Below, piece after piece: positions 1 through 11,400 of a stretch of DNA of 64,000 nt. The DNA lies in assembly GCA_039621445.1 (NCBI GenBank), contig CP154957.1, forward strand, positions 35,656,227-35,720,226, in the 5' to 3' direction. This stretch comes from Euglena gracilis (lineage: Eukaryota > Euglenida > Euglenophyceae > Euglenales). The notes beneath the pieces were generated by a model. The model was not told the DNA's origin. It saw nothing but the letters and a program-made list of their open reading frames with translations, and ran no database searches. The translations under genes and the position numbers were made by a program. Numbering within the stretch: position 1 is the first letter of the stretch; the number at the start of each line of letters is the position of its first letter.

Positions 1-260
1 AGAAAATGGGGCCAGGGGGGGGGAGAGAGAGAACCCCCCCAGGGGCAAGAAGTCACGTCGCCACCTCGGAGCAGCATCGTCAGCCAGCTCCGGCGAGGCG
101 GCACCAAGCCGGCCTCCTCACCAAGCGCACAAAAACAACCCAAACAACACTGCTGGCCTGCTCCCCCAAGAAGTTTGAGGCATTGGGAGAGTGGCGGGGG
201 CTTTTCAGACGACGCCAAAAGGCTCTGCTCCCAAGGTGCCTTGATAAATAGCCCTGGCAC
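1..260. mobile_element. Degenerate DIRS-like fragment
   Basis: Bases about 54-117 resemble the inner right terminus of the adjacent DIRS element (about 4936-4985). Bases about 160-255 resemble its recombinase C-terminal coding region (about 4585-4690), with many substitutions and in swapped order. No intact frame is left. I read it as the decayed end of a second related copy. Similarity was judged by eye only. Confidence 0.45.
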
Positions 261-506
261 CAATCACATTTGTGCACTAAACCCCCCCAAAAAATGAATT
301 AGACCCGCCTTGGCCGATCCTTCAAAAAACAGCCACAAAACAAGAACCTGCCTGCTGAGCACTGGGGAAAGTGAAAATTCCTCCAAATATTTCCTGAAAC
401 CCCAATTTCAGACAAAATGGTCAATTTTTTTTCAGGTTTTCTGAAGCGCAAAAAGTAATTTTGCCAACTTGCGAATTGTTGCATGAGGCGCCGAAGGAAG
501 AAATTT

Positions 507-632
507 GACACCTCGGGCTCCGCACTTTGCCCTTGTGAGGCCATGCCTTGCTCGCCGGCGGTGTTGTGTGATTGTTGCGTGTTGGGTTAGGACTCCCTGC
601 TTAGTGCCTTTTTTTCGCCGGAGTTGGCTGAT
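507..632 (+). repeat. DIRS left inverted terminal repeat
   Basis: Starts GACACCTCGGGCTCCG. The first 37 bases match the inverse of 4719-4755 with one mismatch. The section from about 533 onward matches the inverse of the right terminus (about 4932-5050). Confidence 0.8.
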
Positions 633-785
633 TCCTAAATTGCCCTTCGACACCCAGAAGAAAGGAGAATACCTCAACTCAAGACTACGAAGTCACCAAA
701 GAAAGTTCAAGTCAAATTCAAATTCCAGAACGAGAAGAACCAGCCGAATATCAAACTTCAAAAAAAAATTCAACAACTGACTTCA

Positions 786-3700
786 ATGAAAGATGACTTG
801 GGGAAGAAATTGGTATTACGACGAGAAGCAGCGGTGGCCGCAGCAGCTGGAGAACCTGGAGATGCGGACAAGCCGTGGCAAGTTGTGGTCACCCCTTCCC
901 CACCCCTCTCAGAAATTTCACAACAGCCAAACCCCCCCAGTGACCACAGCCATTGGCAGACAGTGGTCAGGAAATCCAGAAAGGGGAAAGGACCAATGGC
1001 CCCAGGCCCTCCAAGGCCCAGGGCCCAGCCCAGACAGAACTTTCAGGGCCAAGTACCCTTACAATTCAAAATACCAGCCAGAAATTCAGGCCAGAGCGCC
1101 AGAGCCCACATGGGCAGATGGAACCAAGGCCAAGGGGGAGAGAATCACAGAGGCCATGGAGGCCAGTATTTCAAGTCAACCCCCACTGGGAGAGGTCATC
1201 CAAAAGGTCTGCCAAAAATTTCTTTTCAAAAAGTCTTTTCCACATTCCCCACAAAGGGGCAGGGTCAATGCCCCCCAAGATTTCAGTTGGGCATGGAAGC
1301 CAAGGACAGAGAAAGATGCCCAAGACCCAAGGGGGGTCAAGACCATTCAACAAGGGCAGGGGACCCTTTCAAAGCAGGGCCATGGCGGCCAATATCTGCT
1401 GGGCCACGACGGCATTCCCCAGGCCATGAAGGCAACACACCAGGGCCATGGCGGCCATTTATTTTCAAGCCCGCTGGGCTCATTATGCACAGGCCACTGG
1501 GGCCAGAAGCTAAGGGGCAGCCCCACAGGGGCTCTTTATATAAATCAGCAGCCCCAGGAGGAAGAGGGAACCCCAGTTTCCCTCAAGGAGGATCAGGTGG
1601 AAGGGGGAGAACCCCTAAAAGCATTTACGCTTCTTCATTCCAAAGTGAATTTGTCAAGGGGGGGACCCTCAGAGGCCCCCCTATGGTATGGCAACCAACC
1701 ACATCAACAGCAAGGAGGCCAGTCAGGCAACACAGGGGCAGTAAGCCCTATGGTGTGGAACCCAACAACAAGATCCTCCAGAGAGAGTGTGAGGAGAGAG
1801 GGAGAACATGCATGCATATCCCCCCAGAATCATTTAACTTTGCAAAATGCTCAATCCCTGGGGGCTCCAAGGGCTGTCCCATGTCCAACAACCCCAACCC
1901 AGCCCCCCCAAAATCCATTGCTGGAGAAGATAAATGCAAACGAGAAACAATGGGGAGACACCCCCCTGCATCAAAGACTCCAAAAGAGCATAAAATGGTG
2001 GCAGAAAAATGCACCCCCAGCAACCTGTCAGCTCATCCCTGGGTAAACCCCTCCAAATTGTCCACCCACCCAAAGACCAGAGCCAGCCTGGATTTGAATC
2101 AGGCAGAGAAAATTCTTCTGGACTACGAAAAAACTGGTTCAGTAAAAAGAGTGGGGAATTCCAAAACCCAACATTTAATCCCCTGGTTTTTGATATCAAA
2201 ACCAGAAGGGGGGGCAATAAAATGGAGAATGATCAGCAACTGCAGGGAAATAAATCAACATTTCCAAGTAAAACCCTTCAGACTGGATCATATCCAGAAC
2301 ATTTTTCCAGTTTTGCAAAAAGGCCACTGGGCAGCCAAAATAGATTTAAAGGATGCGTATTTCCACATCCCAGTAAACCCAGCCCTCAGGCCCTTTTTAA
2401 GACACCAGGTGGGGGGACAGACCTGGCAATTCCCGGCAGGCTGTTTTGGCCTAAACGTAATGCCCCAGATTTTCATGGGGGTTATGAAAACATTCGAAAA
2501 ACTTTGGAGAAAAAGGGGCATCCAGGTGTTTATTTACCTGGACGACATTTTACTTGTTGCTCCCACCCAAAACATTTTGCAAAGTCATCTGAACACAGTG
2601 ACAAAAGATTTATTGAACTCAGGGTTCAAAATAAATGTCAAAAAATCAACCCTGCAACCCACCCAAATTGTAAATCACCTGGGCTTTCAACTAAACTTTC
2701 AAGAAGGAAAATTGCAAGTGCCCCCCCAAAAAGTCAAGACAATAAAGAAGGAACTGGGAAAAATCGTGAAAAAGGATTACATGTCAAAAAGGCAACTAGC
2801 TGCCATTTTGGGACAAATAAGGTGCAACCTTATGGCCCTGCCCTTTTTAAGGGCTTTTACAGATTCTCTGGCCAATTTTCTCGTTACAAATTCTGCAGCC
2901 CCCTGGGACTCAAAGCACCTCATTTCTCAAGACATCAAAACCCAATTACGGGAAATAAAAATTCTGCTGGACACCTGGGGGGGCAGACCCTTCCCCCAAG
3001 GTGCAACCAGAGAGTTGCACTCAGACAGCAGCACCCATGCGTGGGGGGGGCTGGACATCCACACTGGAAGTACTGTCCAGGAGTTTTGGACAGAAAACTC
3101 CATTTTACATATAAATGTCAAAGAATTGCACGCAGCAATCAACACAGTGAAAAGTTTAAGCAAACCAGGGGAAACCGTGTCCCTGTCAGTGGACAATCAG
3201 GTAATTTTCTATTACCTGACAAAAGGTGGGGGAGAAAAGACCCCTTCAACGAAATGCTTCGACCCTTTTTCAAATGGTGCATGGAGCACAACATAAACCT
3301 TCAAGTAAATTGGGTTCCTTCAGACAAATGCCTAGCAGACCCCATCAGCAGATGGGAAATGGACAGGGGGGATTACTCCCTAGACCCACAACTTTTTCAA
3401 TGGCTAAGGCAGTATTTCCAAAATTTCATTCAGTTGGAAACATATTTATTTGCCTCCCCAGGCAACAAAAAACTGCCCAAATTTGTGGCCAGGTGGCCCC
3501 ATTGGGAGGCCACAGCAGTGGATGCATTACAATGCCCACTGGACAACATGGGGGGACTTTATGCCAACCCCCCTTGGTCAATAATTCAAAAATTTCTCCC
3601 CAGACTGAAAGCATTTCCCCACACCAAAGTTTTGATGGTCACCCCCTTTTGGGATTCAGCCACATGGTGGCCCCAATTAATAAAGATGAAGGTTCCAGGG

Positions 3701-3943
3701 ACCCCCTGCCTGAAAATCACCCCCTACAGGGGCATGTTCAAAAACTGCAGGGGGGAGAAAATGCCACCCCCCAGATGGCCCCTTCTTTGCATGATTTGCT
3801 CAGGCAAATCCTGGAGGGGAAACAAATACAAAATCAGACCAGTGAAAATTTCCTGGGGAAGAAACCCCGGTCTAAAACGGTATCAAAGTGCTTTCACACT
3901 GTTATGGGCAATTTTGCAAATAATAGGGGTACCCCCCCCCTGA
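786..3943 (+). CDS. DIRS polyprotein: RT, RNase H, methyltransferase-like (frame break near 3225)
   Basis: The frame from the ATG at 786 runs to 3296. It begins with about 400 residues of Gly/Pro/Gln/Arg-rich sequence of no recognisable family (gag-like position). Reverse transcriptase follows, with its catalytic YLDD near residue 584 and an upstream IDLKDAYFHIP block. RNase H starts around residue 743 (LHSDSS) and continues through VKELHAAIN and VDNQ. The homology then passes to the frame ending at 3943, which carries the late RNase H block (LADPISRW) and a segment with NPPW and VTPFW, typical of the N6-adenine methyltransferase-like region of DIRS elements. The switch falls at a GGTGGGGGAGAAAAG tract near 3222-3240. 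No canonical slippery heptamer is visible, so a one-base indel in the G-run is likelier than programmed frameshifting. A second open frame over 793-2046 is probably a by-product of low complexity. Confidence 0.85.
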
Positions 3944-4682
3944 AGCCACAACCGACCAAGTGGCTGACGCTTTGGTACAATTATTTCAATTTTCTAAGGC
4001 CCAGGCACGTAATGCATACAGTGCTATGCTTTTGATTCCTGGGTTTGGTGGATTGAGATTCCACACCATGTTGGCACCTTACAAGAGGCTCTGGAACCAA
4101 AATCTGGAAAAATATGGTGCATTTTGGGATCCCCTCCCAATCCTCCTGGGGCTGGCCAAGGCCCCCTTTCCCACTGACATGTGTACATTGCGTACACAAC
4201 TTATTTTTTGCTCACGAATCCTCTGTTTATACAGATCTTCAGATTTGGAGCGGATCAAACGCACAACCAGTGTGTTGGGCAAGGCGCCCTATATTAAAAT
4301 TAGGCGTAAAGGCCAAAAATTCCACAAATGGGAAAGAGTTGTGTCCATTCCACAATGCCCCCAAATCAGCCCATTTCATTTGGTGATGCCATATGTTGCA
4401 GCAACAAGGTCATTCGTCAGACCCGGGGGACCCCTTCTGATTTCACTAAAACCCCCTTTTAAGCCCATTAGTGCAGATACCATTGCTTCGATAACAAAAG
4501 AATTTTTGGCCAAGCATGGGGTGACCCCCCAGGTGTGGGGGGCACACTCCACCAGAGGGGCAGGAGTTGGGTTGCTCAAAAAATTGGGCCTTTCTGCCCA
4601 AGAAGTTTGTGGGATTGGCCAGTGGAGGGGGGTGGAGGCTTTTACAGCCCACTATCAACGACTTGGTGCCCAAGGTGCTTAG
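3927..4682 (+). CDS. DIRS tyrosine recombinase
   Basis: This is the C-terminal catalytic module of a tyrosine recombinase, which would integrate the circular DNA intermediate. Catalytic residues are visible in the expected order: Arg in LYRSSDL (about 4230), the HxxR box in AHSTRGAG (about 4543), and the nucleophilic Tyr in TAHYQRLG (about 4650). The frame is open from 3927 and has no good ATG; the first plausible initiator at 3960 is GTG. It overlaps the end of the upstream frame across a run of nine C, so it may be expressed as an extension of the polyprotein by frameshift, or the C-run may hide an indel. The stop at 4680-4682 lies just before the internal complementary region. Confidence 0.85.
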   Translation, partial: GYPPPEATTDQVADALVQLFQFSKAQARNAYSAMLLIPGFGGLRFHTMLAPYKRLWNQNLEKYGAFWDPLPILLGLAKAPFPTDMCTLRTQLIFCSRILCLYRSSDLERIKRTTSVLGKAPYIKIRRKGQKFHKWERVVSIPQCPQISPFHLVMPYVAATRSFVRPGGPLLISLKPPFKPISADTIASITKEFLAKHGVTPQVWGAHSTRGAGVGLLKKLGLSAQEVCGIGQWRGVEAFTAHYQRLGAQGA

Positions 4683-4718
4683 AAAATTCCCTGGCCCCCC
4701 TAATTTCAGTGCACAATC

Positions 4719-4824
4719 TGGCCTCACTAGGGCAAAGTGCGGAGCCCGAGGTGTCTCGTACTCCCTCGAGGAAAACCGACCAGGGAGGAAGGGACACCGA
4801 GGGCGAAGCACAAAGACCTTGTGA
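4719..4824. repeat. DIRS internal complementary region
   Basis: Bases 4719-4755 are the inverse of the left element end and 4756-4824 the inverse of the right element end. Their exact junction (GGTGTC/TCGTAC) predicts the circle junction and so fixes the element ends at 507 and 5113. Confidence 0.85.
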
Positions 4825-4931
4825 GCCCGACCTCCCCACCCGTAAAAGAAAATTTGTGTTCAAAAGCCCTCGGTCAGAGAGTGGGGGCCAGGGGGGGCAG
4901 ACCCCCCAAAGGGGAAAGAGAAAACGCCACA

Positions 4932-5113
4932 GCCGTCACGTCGGAGCCACATCGTCAGCCAACTCCGGCGAGGCGGCACTAAGCAGGGAGTCCTAACCCA
5001 ACACGCAACAATCACACAACACCGCCGGCGAGCAAGGCATGGCCTCACAAGGTCTTTGTGCTTCGCCCTCGGTGTCCCTTCCTCCCTGGTCGGTTTTCCT
5101 CGAGGGAGTACGA
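4932..5113 (+). repeat. DIRS right inverted terminal repeat
   Basis: The inner part is the inverse of the left terminus about 533-632. The outer 70 bases (5044-5113) are the inverse of 4756-4824. It ends GAGGGAGTACGA. Confidence 0.8.
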
Positions 5114-5204
5114 TACTGTTTTGGGTAGCCTGAAAAATGATGTATTTTTCGGCCGGGACCGGTCAAGAAAAAATCCAAAAATAATTAAATAGTTGGGGAG
5201 GTTA

Positions 5205-5260
5205 AAAAGGTCTTTGGTGCTTCGCTCTTGCTGTTCCATTTTCCTCCTGGAGGGAGTGCG
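5205..5260 (+). mobile_element. Second degenerate DIRS right end
   Basis: AGGTCTTTGGTGCTTCGC through GGAGGGAGTGCGA repeats, with substitutions, the right-end block at 5050-5113, about 150 bases further on. It suggests insertion beside, or internal duplication of, an older relative. Between the two ends, bases 5120-5200 are the inverse of a sequence also found at about 26,070-26,140 (GGATTTTTTCTTGACCG core). Confidence 0.5.
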
Positions 5261-5482
5261 ACTTTTTGGGGTCACGCTGTTCCAGAAGGGGGCTGAGGGC
5301 AGTGCAGGGCCAAGCCATTTCCCAAAATATTCTTCCATTTACCTTGGTTTCTGGGGCTTATTTTCGGCGGCATGGTTTTCAATCGCCTTTTTTTGTTTTC
5401 AATGAGCCAGCTTTTGTCCTTGCAGCAGCGCAGCAACAACAAAGGTGAGGTCCATATTTGGTGGAGAAACAAAATGCTGTCT

Positions 5483-8400
5483 TCACACGGCAACAAACAG
5501 CAAATACTCGGAATAGAAGAGGTTCCAGATTTTGGAATAAAATGTCTTTAGCGCGTCGGTGGTGTACCCTGCGGTGGCCAGCGCGCGGAAATGGTACATC
5601 AAATACCCGGCAAGGACGGCGTGGCCGCCAATCATGATGGGCCTTGAGAACACGTGGGGCATCCATGAAGCCAGGTTGCGGAGAGGCAGATATTCAAATG
5701 CGTGACTAGAAACAATTGTTGCTTCGTTGTTCGGAGAAACAATGATGCTCGACGTCCGCAAACGTGACCCCCAGCACTTGTTCAAAAGACCTTTCCTTCC
5801 AAAAAAAATAACCGCCAGATGCCCCCTTCCAACCTTCATTTTTTCGTAAAAATGTCCTTAGCAGGGGTTATTTATGGGCACAGGGACCTGCACGTTGCAA
5901 CATTTGGCCATTTTGATGGACCAATGTACCAAATCAAGCTGAGATTTACGGTTATGGGTAGCATCCAGGCTGAGGCCACATTTTCTGTCCCGTGTAAGTC
6001 TCGCGTTTGTTTATTTTTGTTGCGTCCAGGATTTGGTAGTGTCATTTGCATCAGTTAGGATTTCAAAGCCCTTTTTTGCAATCCTTCACAGGTCAGGCAA
6101 ATCAAATCTCCGTGGCAACCCCCCCCAAACAACCCTTCGTGGATTTTGGCCGGACACTTTGAAAAATACAAATACCCCCCCCCCCAAATTCAGCCACCCT
6201 GCTTGATGACCATCGACCAATTACAAGCCTTACCAATGAAATACATAAATATATAAGAGGGTTCATGAATTTTTCCTTGTTTCCCTTTGGCTTTATGGTG
6301 CCTGCCCCCTCAACGAGGTAACGGGGTGATGGTTTGCTGCGTTGCGTTCATTTGCCTATTCCGGCTGTGCAAAACACACTTATTCAAAAAGAAGTATGGG
6401 AATCCAGATGGATCACGTGCGGGAAATCAAAACAAACTGAAACTGCGAACGCTGTGGGGGTTGCCCCGCCGCCGCCTGCCCACGGCCCAGGACATCGCCC
6501 CGGCGTAGTTCAGCAGCAGCAGGGCCAGGGCGGCCTTGGAGACGGCCGCCACCCCCAGCGTGGTGGACAGCGTGCGGATGCCGAACTGCTTGTCCCCTGC
6601 CGGCCGGGGGAGGGGCAAGCGTGGTGGCAAGCGGGGGAAGAGATCCACCGGCGCTTTGGCATACCACAGCCCCCTTCCCCCCCCTGGTGCCTAAACAGTT
6701 CAAGAATCACCAGCCCAACTGCACTGGATAACGTGGTTCACCGCCTCCTCCATCCGCCACCCACTCCCGCAGCCGGTCATATGCGTCTGCTCTTGAATGG
6801 TGACAACAGTACTCGTCGTTAAGCCCTCTGGGCCACCGATGCCCGGGGCCAGCATCGCTCGGCATCGCCCGCATCACCGTTAATCGCGGCTGCATCCACT
6901 TCAACAAATGCATCCACCCCAGTTCCTGCAGTTTCTGCATCCACTCCCTCCATTCCAGTACCCGCATCCCAGTGCCTCTGGTCAACCATATGCCCTTGGG
7001 CCGCAAAGGTCAACAACAGTTAAACATTTTTTTGTCATTTTCGGACATTTTGGGCAATTTTTCAGCCATTTTTTAATCCCTTTGGACTGGGGTTTCACAA
7101 GAGGTGCGAGAACCCAACCGGTCGAAAACTACAATAAAAAATTATTATAAAATGGGAAACTCACCGATGGATATCCCATTTCACCATAATTTTCTATTTT
7201 TTTGTCTACTGCAATCATTGTCCGCCCCGAAACCCAAATATTAACCCACCATTTTTCAGCAACCTTGAGACGGAAATAATCCCCCAAAACAGGGCCAAAA
7301 AGCCCTTGCCTGTCCCAATCCCCCCACCCTCACTCCGATTTCCGGATGATGCTCTGCAGGCTGGGCGAAAATTAGAAACGCACTGCCAGAGGGCCTGCTC
7401 CTGGGAGTGTAGAGTCGAAGGTGTGGGACAGTAGGAAAGCATTTAGTGCAGTGTGTGGGGGGGTGAGGGCGAGTCTGGGGTCTTGGTGAGCAACCTCCGC
7501 ACCCACACCGCTGGAGACAGAATGTAATGATGAACGGCTATTTCACTTTTCTTTGGCCATTCTTCGCCGTCTTTGCGCTATCATTGACATTTGTTCAATC
7601 TCCTCAGTGAAAAACACGGCAAAACTGCTGGACACACGGCAAAATAATGCAATGGATCGTTTGTGACTGACATTTACCAAATTAATTTTGTGGAATAAAA
7701 ATTTCACCAAAACATTTATGCCCAAATTTTTAAGTGCAATTTTTGTCTACCGTAATTTTTGCCCGCCCTGCACATGGGAGTAATCAGATCAATGCCCTCA
7801 ACCCAGGCCTGAACACACCAGCAGTGTCCGGGAGGTCCTTCGTGATGGAGATGACCACCGCGAACACCACCATGAAGATGGTGATGAACTGGATCTGTGG
7901 CACCCACGCGAAGGGCAGGCCCAGCGCCGCCCGCACCGCGTAGAACACGCCCCAGTTCAGGAGGAAGCCCCGGCACGTCCCCGGCAGGCCACCTTTCCCC
8001 CACCCCCGCCCTTCCAATTCCGTGCTCAGACCCCCCCCCACTGATAAAATGCCCGAAATCCAGTAGGATCTGGTTTGGTTGGTGGCCGAAAGGCGGGTTG
8101 CTCCTGAGTGGGAGGGGAAATGAGCAGGGGGGGGGAGCAACAAGGCTCCTCAAAACATGCTATGCAAAAAAATGCAAAAAAAAAGCAAGTTGTGTATACA
8201 TTCCTTTCAAGAGCTCCCCGGGGATGTACACTTTTCCACTGGAGAGGACTTCAAAAATTTCACCTGTTCCAAAAATGCAACATTAATGGAAAATGTGATG
8301 CAGACTTGTGAAATGATATGCTGGTTCACCTAGTTGCATCCAGTTTTTTTCCATTATGCAACTACTGCTTATGTGAAATTGGCCCCAAAAATGTGAAATA

Positions 8401-11400
8401 TGCAACGTCCAGTTGTCTGGTGGTGGAACAATTTGCCTGCGGCAATGTCCAAACAAAGTGGAAAGGCAAAATATGCAAAAAAATGCAAAAAAATGCGGCA
8501 TTTCACAATTTTTTCATCGTGCAAAAAAAAGCAAATCATGCAAAAAAGTGCAAATTTTCAAGATTTCGATTGTTCAAAATAATGCGAATTATGTTACATA
8601 CCCCCCTGCAATCAGTCAAAAGATTGTTCATCTGAACCCGACGGCCAAAAAAAATGACCTGTGAAACACCCCCCAAAATTGGCATGCTGGTGGGTCACAT
8701 AAATATAATGCAGAATAAGGTTTTTTTCTGTGGTTTTGCGGCGGAAACCCGTCGCAGCGATTTCCTTAAATTGGCCTCACCGGGGGCAGGGGAAACTTTA
8801 ATCCGCCTTTGATTGATCGGCCCCATGGGGTGTTCGAAGTGGGGCGGGGGGGGGGCAGAAAGTAGCCTGGCCGCGATGATCATGAACGCCGGCGCCAGAG
8901 CACCCTGTCCTGCACCTTGCCACTGGGTTGGGGGTGTGTGGAAAGCCTCTTCCGACTCTATGGGCCTCGGGCTGACGGGGACTCTCTGGGAGGGACGGCG
9001 AATCGCTTCAGCCGCAGCGGGGGGACGCTGTAGATGGTGCCGAGGAAGAGGCCGAACACGTACAGCGCGGTGATGAGAGGGCCGAAATGGGTGGAGACGA
9101 TGGCGGCGCCGACCATGCTGAGGGCGGCCACGAGGACCCACGCCTGAGATGGGGGGGGGGGGCTTGGCCATGGGATGACAGTGGGGAGAACGTTCCAATG
9201 ACGTGAAAGCAGATAGCCATTGGGACGAAGCAACCAATTGCCTTTTGTGGTGAAAAATAAATGCAAATAAAATCTATGTGCGTCACAAAAACAAAAGACG
9301 CTGCAAAATGCAGATACATTTTGCCATTGTTAAAAGAAGCAATAAAAAGCATCAACTCACCTTCCCAGCTTTGTTGCTCAGCACTGTAACAAACTCGTTC
9401 AGATACGAGAGCTCAAATGGATAATATTTGCAGTGACAGGTGCATAGCATTTGGATCGGCCGCGGCGGCTCGTTTTCCCTTCTTTGCCCACCTCGCACCT
9501 TACTCCTGGACCATCAATCACCATAATGGATGATATTAAGAGAATTAATTCAAAAAAATGGAGAGTCAAATGATGGCTTTAATATACTTTTCAAATGACT
9601 CGAAGACGTGCAGCAAGGAATGTCGGGTAGAAAGAATAAAATGATAAAATGATTGTATCCCGATGTGGATCGCCTTTATGTGTGCAAGACCGAGTTCACT
9701 TGCTTGTCAGGCAAGCTGTCGCTTCCAGTTGTCGCGTCGAACAACAGAAGAGAGAATTTTTGACGAGCAGAGTGTCTGTTGCCACATTAGGGTGAAAAGA
9801 AAAGAAAAGAAAGAAAGACTGCCAAGAAGAAAATAAAAAGACTGCCAAGCAACACACTGTATGTCACGCACGGACACACACACGCACGCACGCACACACG
9901 CACGCACGCACACGCACGCATGCATGCATGCATGCATGCACCACACACACACACACACACATGTATGTGTGCGTACATGTGTGTGTGCGTGTGTGCGTGC
10001 GCGCGCACACACACACACATACACACATGTACATGTGCAACCACACACCTGCCCTGGAGAGAGCTTACCAGCCGCCACCGGCAGGAACGGCTTGTTCACC
10101 TTGTCGATGTCCACGTCATAGATCTGGTTGATCCCTGGGACGGAACCAGTTGCCCTCTCCCCCTCGCCCCCTGCGTTGCTGTGGGACGATGCTTTGCCAA
10201 CACGAACCCCAGGGCGCCACATGAAATGAAACAAGGGGATCGCTTGTCCACCCCAGAGTCCAGAGGCTGAAGGCCAGCTGGAAAATGGCTCCTTGGCTGG
10301 TAAAGATGGGGGTGGGGAACACAGTGTAAAAGCAGAAAATGATTAAAAAACAGTCCCCAAAACAGCAAAACCACGCAATAATGATGACCTTTGAACCAAC
10401 CTTAACTTTGAGCTGGGCTGCTCCTTTTTAATCCATTTCGACACATTTCAAGCACATTTTTGGACCACCATAAGAGAAAAAATTGTTATTATCCAACCAG
10501 GTGGATGGATGGCTGGACAGGGTGCTGAAAAAGGCTGCTGACTGATTCAGCGAGGCATATTTGATGGAACGTGGGGCAAGGCTCCCACTGAGGTTGGGGT
10601 GGAAACCCACAAAGCAGAAAATACACTCAGCGGGTTTTATTTGGTGATAAAATGAGTCATCTTCTGACACTCGTTTGAGCTTTGACTTTTGACACTTTGC
10701 TGGTTTGGAAATGTGACACCATTCACACACCAACGATGTAGCCGTTGCCGCACAGCAGGGCCACCAAGCCGAGGAGTGCGCGGGGGACCAACGCGAGCTG
10801 AATGAGACCCACGTTGGCCAACAAGGACTGAGGGAAGCAGAAAGGTTCTATGGCACCACCCCGAGACACTGCCGCCTGCTTGGCTGGTCAGAAGCACAGA
10901 TCCCTGCGACACCCACCGTCCCCAAAATATGACCACAGCAAACTCTCTGGTTTGCAAATGGTTGGAAACTGCAACGTCCTGTCCTCGCATTTCAGGATCA
11001 ATCGATGGCCAGCAGGGGGACATGTGCTGAACAACTGTGGCACGACAAGGGGGGGCCAACACCTTGGCCACCACCGCGAAGGACCCCACCACGGTGCCGC
11101 GGATGGTGTGGGGCCGCACGAACTGCCACACTGCGGAGGCGAACCGCTGGAGCTCCGACTTCGACGCCTCCTCCGCCGCGTCCGCTGGCTTTGGGGCAGC
11201 CTCCGGGCTGGCATACGGCGGCGGACCTGACCCCCTGCCCCAATCCAGCAGGGCCCAGGGGGTCTGTACCACCTCACCCACAAATGCCACTCACACGGTG
11301 GGGGGGGGGGAGGTAACACAAGACAATGGCGGCGGCTGAACCATCGATGCACGGCGTCGGTGCATACGTATCGGCATATGGGCCACTGGGCCCGGGGGGG

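Larger units (their letters stand above)
507..5113 (+). mobile_element. DIRS-like tyrosine-recombinase retrotransposon
   Basis: The 4.6-kb element has the full DIRS architecture. The left end (507-543) reappears inverted at 4719-4755. The right end (5044-5113) reappears inverted at 4756-4824. These two inverted copies abut, so they form an internal complementary region matching the junction that would arise if right and left ends were joined in a circle. The left terminal stretch about 533-632 is also inverted at about 4932-5050. Between the termini lie, in order, a basic low-complexity N-terminal region, reverse transcriptase, RNase H, a methyltransferase-like segment and a tyrosine recombinase. 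No long terminal repeats or integrase are seen. The coding region has an apparent frame break near 3225, so this copy is probably not autonomous unless frameshifting occurs. Confidence 0.88.

Noticed and set aside
793-2046. 417-codon frame overlapping the DIRS N-terminal region
   Set aside because: Low-complexity Gln/Gly/Pro sequence open in two frames; only the 786 frame continues into the reverse transcriptase.
7980-8872. GC-donor or GA-donor intron as in dinoflagellates
   Set aside because: The 3' end is not AG in any register that restores the protein, whereas the nnnCAG/CTGnnnnn boundaries give an exact, phase-correct join.
10637-11290. Single 217-codon minus ORF as one protein
   Set aside because: It runs through an intron; only 11063-11226 and, in part, 10731-10827 are HST exons.
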